From Planctomycetota bacterium (GTDB taxonomy: Bacteria > Planctomycetota > Planctomycetia > Gemmatales > Gemmataceae), in contig VGYC01000020.1 in assembly GCA_016873095.1 (NCBI GenBank), positions 1 through 59,438 of the forward strand: a DNA stretch of 59,438 nucleotides, in the 5' to 3' direction. Positions within the stretch are counted from its first letter, which is position 1; every line of letters starts with the position of its first letter. The position numbers were made by a program, and so were the translations under genes. Below are positions 44,445 to 52,708 of this stretch, one piece after another. The notes beneath the pieces are model-generated. The model did not search any database. It was not told the DNA's origin and worked only from the letters and a program-made list of their open reading frames with translations.

Positions 44445-44759
44445 ATGAAACAGCTCACCATTGTCGTCAAGCCTTTTCGAGCCGAAGCGGTGCTGAAGGT
44501 GATTGCCGACCTGAAGGTGACGGCCTGCGTCGTCCGCGAGGCCAAGGGCTACAGCAGACAGAAGGGCTATCTGGACCGGTACGCCGGCAGCGAGTACAGC
44601 CTGGCTTTCCTGCCCAAGGTTGAGATCAGCGCGTGGGTGAGCCCCGAACGCGCCGACGAAGTGGCCGAGCACATCGTCCGCGCTGCCCGCACCGGCCGCA
44701 TCGGCGACGGCAAGGTGTTCATCGTGAACGCCGCCTGGCCAGGTGTCCTGGAGTTCTGA
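44445..44759 (+). CDS. P-II family nitrogen-regulator-like protein
   Basis: A 104-residue protein of the GlnB/GlnK fold. The N terminus KQLTIVVKPFRAEAVLKVIA, T-loop AGSEYSLAFLPKVEI with the Tyr corresponding to the uridylylated Tyr51, and the second signature RTGRIGDGKVFIVN are all present. After that the chain ends with AAWPGVLEF, where typical P-II proteins continue with VRIRTGE-type residues that complete the nucleotide site. No ammonium transporter or glutamine synthetase gene is adjacent. It may be a divergent signalling P-II or a P-II-like protein for another small molecule. Confidence 0.82.
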   Translation: MKQLTIVVKPFRAEAVLKVIADLKVTACVVREAKGYSRQKGYLDRYAGSEYSLAFLPKVEISAWVSPERADEVAEHIVRAARTGRIGDGKVFIVNAAWPGVLEF

Positions 44760-44794
44760 CGCTGTGTCACTTGCATGGATCCTGGAGAGAACGC

Positions 44795-45091
44795 ATGAGC
44801 GCGCGTGGCAATCGACGGCACTTTGGCAAGCAGGTGGCGTGTCTGGCGGCAGGGGCGTTGGCCGGCGAGACCGGCAGTGCAGCCGCGGCACAGCCGAAGC
44901 CGGACGCGCGGAGCGCTGCACTGCAGGCGCTGACGGACCTCGTCCGCTCCCGCCATGGCGCCCATCTGAGCGAGGAACAGCTGCAACACGTCCGGCGGAA
45001 GATCGCCGGCAGTCTCCTCATGGCCGATGCCCTGAAACGCACGCGCCTGGACAACGGCGATGAACCCGACTTCGTCTTTCAGGCGGAATGA
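44795..45091 (+). CDS. Small Tat-type protein, possible subunit of a larger enzyme
   Basis: A 98-residue protein from the ATG at 44795, preceded by GGAGAG. It starts with a twin-arginine-like signal (GNRRHFGKQVACLAAGALAG). The mature part contains LQALTDLVRSRHGAHLSEEQ, LQHVRRKIAGSLLMADALKR and ends NGDEPDFVFQAE. I recall similar short proteins preceding larger oxidoreductase or amidase genes in Planctomycetes, but here the next frame on this strand (ATG at 45088 overlapping the stop) ends after 26 codons. A lost downstream partner is possible. The function is unknown. Confidence 0.65.
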   Translation: MSARGNRRHFGKQVACLAAGALAGETGSAAAAQPKPDARSAALQALTDLVRSRHGAHLSEEQLQHVRRKIAGSLLMADALKRTRLDNGDEPDFVFQAE

Positions 45092-45139
45092 CCATGCTGC
45101 TCACTCGCCTGCCGGCAACGTTTCGCGAGGGGCAGGGTC

Positions 45140-45973
45140 CTAATCCTTCGCGCTCACCTCGCGAATGAATGCCCGCGCTTCGGCGATCACATAGTCAGTG
45201 ATGCCCATGTGTCCCTTGTCGGTGGAATGAAGAAACTTGTGCTGGGCCTCGGCCTTCTTGAGGGCGGCAACCATGTCGAAGGCTTGCTTCACCGGGACGG
45301 ACCTGTCATTGTCCGCGTGGATGATGAGCAGCGGCTTGCTCTTTGCCGTGACGTGATTGATCGGCGAAGCCAGCTTGCGCGCCACCGCCAGGTCGGTCCC
45401 GGGCGGGGCCCAGAGCTTGCCCCAGTCGAGCGTGGGCAACTCGTAGCAGGCGGCCACGCTGATGGCGGCGCGGAACGTGTGCGGCTGATCCTTCCAGCCG
45501 CCGGTCCGCGGGTACGGGCCGTCGCCCAGCGTCGCTGCCAGCGACACCAGATGCCCGCCCGCCGACTGGCCGATCAAGAATATCCGCTTCGTGTCGATGC
45601 GATACTGTCTGGCGTGCGCATGTAGCCAGCGCAGGGCACAGAGCATGTCCTGGTAGCAAGCCGGCGCGGGCGTGCAACCGGCGAGGCGGTAATCGATGGA
45701 CATGGCGAAGAAGCCGACCTGCGCCCAGGGCGCGACCTTGATGGTGCTGGCGTCGAGGCGATGCCCGCCGACCCAGCGGCCGCCGTGCACTGCAAGAACT
45801 GCCGGGAACGGTCCATCCCCTTCCGGATAGGCGATGTCCGCCAGCAAGCCCGCGCCATGCACGTTGCCGTAGACGACATCGTTCTTGACGACAATCTTGC
45901 GATCATCGCCGCCGACAGAAAGGGCCGCTGGCGCCATCCACGCAAGCGCAATCCACATGGACAGGTTCCTCAT
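45140..45973 (-). CDS. Secreted alpha/beta hydrolase (esterase/lipase, BD-FAE type)
   Basis: A 277-residue protein from the ATG at 45973, preferred because AAGGAG lies 7 bases upstream; the ATG two codons earlier is too close. The signal peptide is NLSMWIALAWMAPAALSVGG. The hydrolase has AVLAVHGGRWVGG (oxyanion loop), MSIDYRLAG, the nucleophile elbow LIGQSAGGHLVSLAATLGDG, LLIIHADNDRSVP (Asp) and KGHMGITDYVI (His), so Ser, Asp and His are complete. It probably cleaves acetyl or other esters from polysaccharide or aromatic substrates outside the cytoplasm. The next gene on the strand ends 95 bases upstream. Confidence 0.9.
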   Translation of the reverse strand: MRNLSMWIALAWMAPAALSVGGDDRKIVVKNDVVYGNVHGAGLLADIAYPEGDGPFPAVLAVHGGRWVGGHRLDASTIKVAPWAQVGFFAMSIDYRLAGCTPAPACYQDMLCALRWLHAHARQYRIDTKRIFLIGQSAGGHLVSLAATLGDGPYPRTGGWKDQPHTFRAAISVAACYELPTLDWGKLWAPPGTDLAVARKLASPINHVTAKSKPLLIIHADNDRSVPVKQAFDMVAALKKAEAQHKFLHSTDKGHMGITDYVIAEARAFIREVSAKD

Positions 45974-46039
45974 GTTCATTCTCCTTGACTGGCCTGCTCA
46001 AGCCGGGTTCCTGGAGATGATACGAGGCCGGCCACGACG

Positions 46040-46064
46040 GTAACAGAATTCGCAAGAATTCCGA
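46040..46064. repeat. REP-like unit, family A (single copy)
   Basis: GTAACAGAATTCG followed by CAAGAATTCCGAC matches the unit found at 5424-5449 and 53483-53509, with one change (GTAGCGG to GTAACAG). It lies 4 bases before the stop of the DUF1549/DUF1553 gene. Confidence 0.7.
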
Positions 46065-46068
46065 CGCG

Positions 46069-47823
46069 TCAATGATTCAGGATGAATTCGTTGCTGTTGA
46101 GGATGGCCCAGAACAGGTCCTGATAAAAGGCGGAGACGAAGGCCGACGGGTCCCGGATCTTGGTCTGCGACAGCACGACGGACCGGCGGTCCTGGATCTT
46201 GTCCAGCTCGTCGCGTGTGGGCGGGCGATTGAGCGCCGCCAGGAAGAGATCGCTGATGGCCTCACGGATCGCCAGCCGCGAGTGAGCCCGGTTCTTCAGC
46301 ACGGTCGCCACGGTGCCGTGCTTCTTGTCGGTGATGGCTTCGTCGATTTCCTTGCCGTGCATCAGCAGCAGCGCCTGCACGACCGTGCCGCTGAAGCTGC
46401 GCTCGTTGCCCTCGTCGTCGCCGAAATTGTCGATGAGCTTGTCCAGCCACTCCTCGCTCAGCTTGGCCTTGCGATCCTCGACCTGTCCAGCCCTGGCCTG
46501 GGTCGCGATCATGAGCGACTCGAAAAGCTGCTCGGGCGACATGGGCTTGAGCAGCATGCGTGCGAAGTATGCCTCGTCCTCCGGCTTGTCGTTGCTCGGG
46601 TTGGCGATGCTGGACAGGTGGTAGGGCCGGCTATTGCAGATCCAGCGGATCAATTCCTTCGGGTTGTGTCCGTACCTGTGGGCCCAGTCACCGGCCAGCC
46701 GATCCAGTAGAACCGGATGGGACAGCGGGTTATGCTCACCGAAGTCGTCCACGGCATCCTTGCTGAAGCCGCGTCCGAAGAAGTGTGCCCACATGCGGTT
46801 GACATGAGCCCTGGCGAAATCCGGACTGCGCGTGATCCGGTCGGCCAGGGCCTGACGGCGCGTCTGGCCGGGCTTGCGGACCATCTTGCGGCCGTCGAGA
46901 AACGTCGGATCGATATACAGCAACACACCGCTGCGGCGCTCGTACGGGACGAGCGAGCGCGGATTGAGGTTGGCGTTGTCGCGGATTTCATGCTGGCGCG
47001 CGGCAAGATTGTTTTGCCGGGTCACGCCCGGCCGCCCCTGCGGCGCTTCCACCTGCCGCAAGAAGGCGTTCAAGCCCCAGAACTGGTGCTGGCCCATCTC
47101 CTCGTTGAACGGATGGTCGTGACATTGCACGCACTGCGTGCGAATGCCGAGGAACAGGCGCGTGACCCGCGAGGTCAGGGGCACCATGTCGTAACCTTCA
47201 CCATCGACGCTGCTCTCCTTGACGAGTTCGCCGAGGTGCGCCAGCGTGAAATTGACCGCGCCGTTCTCGTTGGTTCGGCCCGTCGCCGTCAAGATCTCCG
47301 CCACGATGCGATCCCAGGCGGGAACATGGTCCTTGCTCTCCGTCAGCTTGTCCTCCAGCCAGACGCGCATCTGATCCTGATGGAGCTTGTCGGCCCCCCG
47401 GCGCGTGAGCAGCAGGATGGTCCAGTGATTGGCCCAGTAGGTGGCGTACTCAGGCATGGCCAGCAAGCGTTCGATGAGGCGCGAGCGCCGTTCACGCGCC
47501 GGATCCTTCAGGTATTGCTCGATCTCCGGAACGGTGGCGATGCGGCCGATGATGTCCAGCGTTGCCCGCCGGATGAACTCATGATCGCTGCAGCGCTGTG
47601 ACGGCTCGATCTTGTTCTCTTGCCAGGCTTTCGCGATGGCGTCATTGATAAGGGCGACCTGTTCGGCGCCGACGCCGTCCGCCAGGATATCGGCCGGCGG
47701 CGGCTCCTGCGTGGGAGCCTTGGTTTGTGCCGGCAAGTTGTGACCTGCATGAAGCAGGAGGAAAGAGAAGCAGGCCAGAATTGCCAGTGGCCGCGCATGC
47801 CTGCCCAACCGTGACGCTTTCAT
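46069..47823 (-). CDS. DUF1549/DUF1553 domain-containing secreted protein
   Basis: A 584-residue protein from the ATG at 47823 with AGGAGA 8 bases upstream. A signal peptide is present (LAILACFSFLLLHAGHNLPA). DUF1549 spans about residues 50-260 (FIRRATLDIIGRIATVPEIE and the heme-type motif TQCVQCHDHPFNEEM). DUF1553 spans about 300-570 (RAHVNRMWAHFFGRGF, LIRWICNSRPYHLSS, AINRPPT-like AALNRPPTRDEL). These proteins are strongly expanded in Planctomycetes and are usually paired with a DUF1501 gene; here the two DUF1501 genes lie 6 kb or more away on the same strand. The role is probably in surface carbohydrate breakdown, unproven. Confidence 0.93.
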   Translation of the reverse strand: MKASRLGRHARPLAILACFSFLLLHAGHNLPAQTKAPTQEPPPADILADGVGAEQVALINDAIAKAWQENKIEPSQRCSDHEFIRRATLDIIGRIATVPEIEQYLKDPARERRSRLIERLLAMPEYATYWANHWTILLLTRRGADKLHQDQMRVWLEDKLTESKDHVPAWDRIVAEILTATGRTNENGAVNFTLAHLGELVKESSVDGEGYDMVPLTSRVTRLFLGIRTQCVQCHDHPFNEEMGQHQFWGLNAFLRQVEAPQGRPGVTRQNNLAARQHEIRDNANLNPRSLVPYERRSGVLLYIDPTFLDGRKMVRKPGQTRRQALADRITRSPDFARAHVNRMWAHFFGRGFSKDAVDDFGEHNPLSHPVLLDRLAGDWAHRYGHNPKELIRWICNSRPYHLSSIANPSNDKPEDEAYFARMLLKPMSPEQLFESLMIATQARAGQVEDRKAKLSEEWLDKLIDNFGDDEGNERSFSGTVVQALLLMHGKEIDEAITDKKHGTVATVLKNRAHSRLAIREAISDLFLAALNRPPTRDELDKIQDRRSVVLSQTKIRDPSAFVSAFYQDLFWAILNSNEFILNH

Positions 47824-47890
47824 CGCACGATCTCCTGGGAGGCACCGCAGTCGCTTTTATAGCCGCCGGCTGGGCGGAAGGAAAGCACGG

Positions 47891-50125
47891 CTAGCGGACC
47901 GTCAACGTGTAGTTTCCCGTGGCCCGTGCAGCATAGCTGGTGACGATGATTCGGTACCAGCCGTCTTCCTGGCACGGGAAGACGATGCGGGCGTTGAGCC
48001 GGCCACCGCTGTCGTCGTCCTGGCGGAGTTGCCGGCCGCGGGCATCTTCCAGCCGGAGATAGTTGTCCCACGGAGATTGCAGGTCGATGGTGTACGTCTG
48101 GCCTTTCTTCATGCGATAGGTATGGACGACCTGGTAGTGCTGCGTGCGAACACGGTCGAACGGATCGCCGGCGGTCAGGACGCCTTGCACCTTGAATTCC
48201 TTGCGGTCGGCATCGGCGCGGATCTGCTCACGGGCAGCGGCGGCGATGGCCCGCACGTTGCCGTCGTCATCTTTCTCGGCCCTGGCCAGCGCGTCGAGGG
48301 CGGCCTTGGCGTCCGGGCCGATGTTGCCCAGGGCACGAGCGGCCACCATCCGCGCCCGCGGCGACTTGTCCTCGAGGGCCTTGACCAGTTCCTCGACTGC
48401 GTCCTTGGCCGGTGGACCGACCATCGCCAGCATTTGCAGGAACGTCTGCCGCAGCGCCGGCGCTTCCTCCTTCCTGAGCAGGCCGATGACCTCGCCGACG
48501 GAATCGGGGCCGACCTGGTAAACGATCTGGGCGGCCTGGTCATGCAGATTCGTGTGCTTGCCGCGCAGCACTTTCAGCATGGCCGGCAACAGCGTCTTGC
48601 CGTCGGCGCCGACGGCGCGCAGCGTGCTGAGGGCCTGCGTGCGGACGCTGCCGTCGGCATCGTCCAGAGCGTCGATCAGGGCTGGTGTCGCCTGGCTTGC
48701 TTTCACGCCGTAGCGGCTGATGTTCTGGGCTGCCTGCAAGCGCACGCTGGCAATCTCATTCTTCAGCCCGGCCACAAAGATCGGCAGTACGACGTCGGCC
48801 TGCAAGCCGCGCGAGGACAGAGCATGGGCCGCCTGCATCTTGAGCGCTTCATCTTTTGCTTTCAATCCTTCCACCAGGATCGGTTCCGCCAAAGCTAGCT
48901 CCATGCCCAGCGCGGTCATGAGGCTGGCGGTGTTGATGCGCACCCTGGCATCCGGATTGGCGAGTGCCTTCTTGAGCCCGGGAGCCGGATCGACGCCAAG
49001 ATTGCGTAGCGTGTAGAACGCCTGCTGGCGCACTTGCGGATCGATGTCGGTCAGCAGCGCGCTGACATATGGCTCGGCCTGCTTGGCGGCCGGGCCCAGG
49101 TTCTGGATCGATGACAGAGCGTTACGACGCACCTGGAAGTCCTTGTCCCTGGTGGCGAACCCCAGGCCGATGGCCACCATCTTGTCGTTGACGGGGATGG
49201 TGCCGAGCATGAGCGCCGCCGACCGCCGGACATCGACGTGCGTATTGCCGAGCAGATCGACCAGAGCCGGGACAGCGGTCGCGCCCATGAGTTGCAAGCC
49301 GCGCAAGGCGACCGCGCGGACCTTCTCGTCATCGTCGCCTGCGGCCGTCTGCAAGGCAGGCAGCGCCGGCGCGCCGATGGCCGACAACGCCTGCGCGGCG
49401 ATTTGGGCCGTGGCGTTGTCATCGCGAAGAAGTTGCTTCAACTCCGGAATGGCTGCCCTGGCGTCGCCGCCGATTTGACCCAGGGTCTGGATCGCCCGAT
49501 GACGAGCGGCGACGTTCTTGGTGTCAATGGCCAGGATGAGGTCGGCGACGGCCGGCTTGCCGAGTCGCGCCAGGGCGGCGCCGGCGGCCTGGCGCACGTC
49601 AACATTGTCATCCGCCAGGATGCCGACCAGCGTGCCGACGACTTCGCCGGGATCCGGATCGATGCGACCCAGAGCGTAGGCGGCCTTGCGCCGCACTCCC
49701 GGAGATTCATCTTTCAGGGCGGCGATCACAAGTTTGGCGGCGCTCTTGGCCGGCGGGCCGACAAACGCCAGCCCCCAGACGGCGTAGAAGCGCTGGTCGA
49801 CGTCCTTGGACTCGAGCGCCTTGCTCAGCGGCTTGACCGCTGCTGCGCCGATCTTGCCGGCGGTCATCGCCGCCTGCAGACGCACATCTTCATTCTTGGT
49901 CGCCAGCGTGCCCACGACGGCCACTGCCGCATCGGCCGCCTTGACGCCCAGCGCTTCCAGGTCTTGCAGTGCCTTCAGCTTTTCCTTCTCGCCCTTGTCG
50001 AGGTCGGCGATCAGGTCCTGAACGGAACGTGTCCCTGCTTGCGCCTGGAGCTTGCCGGCCTGGAACAGCCAGGCAAGGAGCAAGGTGGCAACGAGCAAGG
50101 TGGAGAGCATCAGCGTCCGAAACAT
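47891..50125 (-). CDS. Secreted HEAT-repeat protein with C-terminal PPC domain
   Basis: A 744-residue protein. The ATG at 50125 has AAGGA 10 bases upstream; a much longer open frame exists upstream but overlaps the sulfotransferase gene. The signal peptide is LMLSTLLVATLLLAWLFQAG. Around 14-16 HEAT units follow, for example DESPGVRRKAAYALGRIDPD, DNVDVRQAAGAALARLGKPA and DKSPRARMVAARALGNIGPD. The last 90 residues form a bacterial pre-peptidase C-terminal (PPC) beta-sandwich (YTIDLQSPWDNYLRLEDARG, YRIIVTSYAARATGNYTLTV). It is probably a cell-surface or periplasmic scaffold. Confidence 0.86.
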   Translation of the reverse strand: MFRTLMLSTLLVATLLLAWLFQAGKLQAQAGTRSVQDLIADLDKGEKEKLKALQDLEALGVKAADAAVAVVGTLATKNEDVRLQAAMTAGKIGAAAVKPLSKALESKDVDQRFYAVWGLAFVGPPAKSAAKLVIAALKDESPGVRRKAAYALGRIDPDPGEVVGTLVGILADDNVDVRQAAGAALARLGKPAVADLILAIDTKNVAARHRAIQTLGQIGGDARAAIPELKQLLRDDNATAQIAAQALSAIGAPALPALQTAAGDDDEKVRAVALRGLQLMGATAVPALVDLLGNTHVDVRRSAALMLGTIPVNDKMVAIGLGFATRDKDFQVRRNALSSIQNLGPAAKQAEPYVSALLTDIDPQVRQQAFYTLRNLGVDPAPGLKKALANPDARVRINTASLMTALGMELALAEPILVEGLKAKDEALKMQAAHALSSRGLQADVVLPIFVAGLKNEIASVRLQAAQNISRYGVKASQATPALIDALDDADGSVRTQALSTLRAVGADGKTLLPAMLKVLRGKHTNLHDQAAQIVYQVGPDSVGEVIGLLRKEEAPALRQTFLQMLAMVGPPAKDAVEELVKALEDKSPRARMVAARALGNIGPDAKAALDALARAEKDDDGNVRAIAAAAREQIRADADRKEFKVQGVLTAGDPFDRVRTQHYQVVHTYRMKKGQTYTIDLQSPWDNYLRLEDARGRQLRQDDDSGGRLNARIVFPCQEDGWYRIIVTSYAARATGNYTLTVR

Positions 50126-50237
50126 GATCTGGTTCCTTCGAATAATGATGGTGCGCGGACTTGCATCTCTTCCAAGACGAGTTATAGGCGGAATTGGTTT
50201 GGCGGAGAAGGCCACGGGGGCGACGGAACCGCGGGTG

Positions 50238-51425
50238 TTAACCGGCTGCGCCGGCAGCCGCTCCGTACCCGTAGCGCTCGATGACCTTTCCCCAGCGGCG
50301 TGTGATGAGCTGCCGCTGCTCCGGCGTGAGCTGGTAGCGATTGGTTTCGTAGCCCTTGATCGTGGACAGGTATTTCTCGAGGCGTGGCAGATAGTCGTCG
50401 AAGCCGCCCAGGTTGAGATGCTCGTAGAGCCGGCGCAACTCGTTGACGGGGTCGCGGACCAGGTCCTCGTAGCGCAGTTCGTAGAGGCGCGACGGCTCGA
50501 CCAGGTTGCGCGTCGCTTCCAGCCTGTCATACATGTGCGTGAACGTGGACAGCACCTGCTCTTCCAGGCCGGCATTGGTCGGCTTCTGCAAGCCGTGCGT
50601 GCGATACAGCGTCTTCCAGAGATTGACCGTGGACGGATAGACCACGTAGGGATCGCGGACGATGTGGACGAATAGCGCTCCCGGAAACAGATCCTTGAGC
50701 GTCTTGATGCGGCAGGTGTGCGGCGGCGACTTCAGAACGAGTCGCGTCTCCGGCTTGCGAAACGTGATCTGCTGCAGCAGTTCCTTGAACGTCTTCTTCC
50801 AGCTGCGCAAGGCCGGCGCCGACACGTTCTCCAGATCGTAGAACTCCTGGCATTGCGGAGGGCGATTGGGGAAGGCAACGGTCAGGTACGGCGATGGCTG
50901 GCCGAGCATGCACAGGGCGAACTCCTCTTCCTGCGGCCTGTCGAAGCCGGCCTTCATGTTGTCCATCGGCCGTTGCGCCGGCACCAGGAACCAGAAAAGC
51001 TTCGACAGCACCGGCTCCGAGATCACGAAGTGATTGGGCGCCAGACACTCATACGTCGTCGGATAGGCGTGTCGCTCGTCCTGGCTCAGGAACTCGTGGA
51101 GAAGCGTGGTCCCGGTCCGCCAGTGACCGATGATGAACAGCGGCGGGTGCTTGATGACGGTCTTGCGGATACGCCGACCGTACATCGCCTCCTGCAGGAA
51201 GCGTCCGATGGTGTGCCAGAAGCTGATGTATGTGATGCACAAGGCGATGGGGATGCACGACCAGTGTACGGCGAAGCGATTGCGGAAGAGCAGCTTCATC
51301 CAGGCGAAGAAATCGCAACCCTCCCAGATGCGCGGCGCCCATTCGCGCTTCTTGGCCGGCGCTTTCTCGGCCGGCTTGCCCGGAGCAACTGGCGGCGTTT
51401 GCTTTTCCGCAGTGGCAGCTAGCAT
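50238..51425 (-). CDS. Sulfotransferase family protein
   Basis: A 395-residue protein from the ATG at 51425. After a Lys/Ala-rich N terminus and a possible membrane-associated helix (FAVHWSCIPIALCITYISFW), the sulfotransferase fold has both PAPS motifs: PPLFIIGHWRTGTTLLHEFL for the 5'-phosphosulfate loop and ALFVHIVRDPYVVYPSTVNL for the 3'-phosphate motif. RLVLKSPPHTCRIKTLKDLF and LYELRYEDLVRDPVNELRRL complete it. This is the large planctomycete/proteobacterial sulfotransferase form. It transfers sulfate from PAPS to an alcohol or amine on a lipid or carbohydrate; the acceptor is unknown. Confidence 0.9.
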   Translation of the reverse strand: MLAATAEKQTPPVAPGKPAEKAPAKKREWAPRIWEGCDFFAWMKLLFRNRFAVHWSCIPIALCITYISFWHTIGRFLQEAMYGRRIRKTVIKHPPLFIIGHWRTGTTLLHEFLSQDERHAYPTTYECLAPNHFVISEPVLSKLFWFLVPAQRPMDNMKAGFDRPQEEEFALCMLGQPSPYLTVAFPNRPPQCQEFYDLENVSAPALRSWKKTFKELLQQITFRKPETRLVLKSPPHTCRIKTLKDLFPGALFVHIVRDPYVVYPSTVNLWKTLYRTHGLQKPTNAGLEEQVLSTFTHMYDRLEATRNLVEPSRLYELRYEDLVRDPVNELRRLYEHLNLGGFDDYLPRLEKYLSTIKGYETNRYQLTPEQRQLITRRWGKVIERYGYGAAAGAAG

Positions 51426-51688
51426 TCCATTTACCCTGGAGCCGCGCACGAAGTAAGCGGCACTGGTGTCCTTGGTCGAGGCAACACGCGTGCCGCTGAC
51501 TTCGTGCGCGGCATCCGCGTGCTCGCTTCCCCGGAACCTACCATTTTGCGGCGGTATTCCTGGGGTTTCAAGGGCTCGCACGGCCGGCGAACGTTGTCCC
51601 GGCAGCAAATCCGTCATGGCGGCCTGCTTTTCCGGTCAAATCGCGACAATCGGCCGCCAATCCCGTGCCGGCGACGACTCGAGAGGGG

Positions 51689-51694
51689 TATAAT
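51689..51694 (+). promoter_or_regulatory. -10 box of the initiator tRNA gene
   Basis: A perfect TATAAT lies 65 bases upstream of the mature tRNA 5' end. No good -35 is seen at 17 bases (TGCCGG). Confidence 0.6.
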
Positions 51695-51700
51695 ACACCA

Positions 51701-51751
51701 GAGGGCCGCCCTTCTATGGCCGTGCTCCCAAGTCATTCCGGGGCGGCCCTC
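51701..51751 (+). promoter_or_regulatory. Leader hairpin between promoter and tRNA-fMet
   Basis: GAGGGCCGCCC (51701-51711) pairs perfectly with GGGCGGCCCTC (51741-51751) around a 29-base loop. It starts 6 bases after the -10 box and ends 7 bases before the tRNA, so it would be in the 5' leader removed by RNase P. Confidence 0.65.
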
Positions 51752-51758
51752 CAACAGG

Positions 51759-51830
51759 CGCGGCGTGGAGCAGTGGTAGCTCGCCAGGCTCATAACCTGG
51801 AGGCCGTGGGTTCGAATCCCACCGCCGCAA
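51759..51830 (+). tRNA. Initiator tRNA-fMet (CAT)
   Basis: A 72-base cloverleaf. The acceptor stem pairs CGCGGCG (51759-51765) with CGCCGCA (51823-51829), leaving the C1-A72 mismatch that marks bacterial initiator tRNA and allows formylation. The D arm GAGC..GCTC, anticodon arm CCAGG-CTCATAA-CCTGG with anticodon CAT, and T arm GTGGG-TTCGAAT-CCCAC are complete. The anticodon stem has G30-C40 and G31-C39 but A29-T41 in place of the usual third G-C pair. CCA is not encoded. It lies between divergent sulfotransferase and PIG-L genes. Confidence 0.97.
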
Positions 51831-51850
51831 TTTCTCCCACCCCCACCTTC

Positions 51851-52675
51851 TTATTCCCCGCCAAGCAGGAATAGCCGTTTGCGCGCGGCGTCGTCGAGCG
51901 GACCACCGTATTCGCAGGCCTCGAAGGCTTCGGCGTACGCGACTTTCTGGCCGTGCTCGCGTCCGTAATCGGCGATGAGCATATCACGATAGCGGTCTGC
52001 ACGTTTCTGCAAACGCGCGCGTACCTGCCGGCCGAGCCAGGTCTTGCGCTCGGCCTCGCCGGCAGGGACCTCGGACTCGTTGCCCTGGTTATAGGGCAGC
52101 CACTCGTAGAACTGCGATGTGTGGCAATGCAGCATGTCCACGATCTTGTCGAGCACTTGGTCCAAGTCGATGACGACGGCGGGCTGAAAGGGATACGGCT
52201 TCTGAAAATCGTCCGGCAGATAGGCAATGACCGGGTCGCGGTTCAGGTGCGGCACCTCGGGCGCCACGGCCGGCACCGTCACCATGTACGCCGCATCCTG
52301 GACAAGCTGGCTGGCGTAGCGGTGGTCGGGATGATAGTCGTTGGGCCGATGCGTCAACACCAGATCAGGGCGAAAGGAGCGAATCAGCCGGATGAGCAGG
52401 CGGCGATTGTCGAGTGTGGGCTGTAGCTCGCCGTCGTGGATGTCGCAGACCTCGTAGGAGGCGCCGATGACGGCGCCGGCAGCCAGTGCCTCCAGCTTTC
52501 GCCGCCGCGCCAGCGCTTCTCCCGGCTGGCTGTGATGCCCGGCGTCGCCGTTCGTGAGGCTGACCATGTGCACGACGTGGCCGGCCATGCGGTAAAGCGC
52601 TGCCAGCCCGCCGGCCGCGTAATCCGCATCGTCGGGATGGGCGCCGATGATCAGCAGTCGCAACGGCTCGGACAT
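51851..52675 (-). CDS. PIG-L family deacetylase
   Basis: A 274-residue zinc hydrolase of the LmbE/BshB type. The zinc site is given by IIGAHPDDADYAAGG near the N terminus (His, Asp, Asp) and RPNDYHPDHRYASQLVQDA for the second His. It removes N-acetyl groups from sugars such as GlcNAc conjugates; in other bacteria relatives act in bacillithiol or mycothiol synthesis. No other gene of those pathways is nearby. It is followed upstream on the strand by an SDR gene 33 bases away, so the two may be co-transcribed. Confidence 0.92.
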   Translation of the reverse strand: MSEPLRLLIIGAHPDDADYAAGGLAALYRMAGHVVHMVSLTNGDAGHHSQPGEALARRRKLEALAAGAVIGASYEVCDIHDGELQPTLDNRRLLIRLIRSFRPDLVLTHRPNDYHPDHRYASQLVQDAAYMVTVPAVAPEVPHLNRDPVIAYLPDDFQKPYPFQPAVVIDLDQVLDKIVDMLHCHTSQFYEWLPYNQGNESEVPAGEAERKTWLGRQVRARLQKRADRYRDMLIADYGREHGQKVAYAEAFEACEYGGPLDDAARKRLFLLGGE

Positions 52676-52708
52676 GAAGGATCATTGTAGGGCCGGCGTC
52701 TGCCCTGG

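Noticed and set aside
50126-50575. Upstream extension of the HEAT-PPC gene to a start at 50575
   Set aside because: The extension overlaps the sulfotransferase coding region and its residues are not protein-like; the ATG at 50125 is followed by a good signal peptide and has a ribosome binding site.
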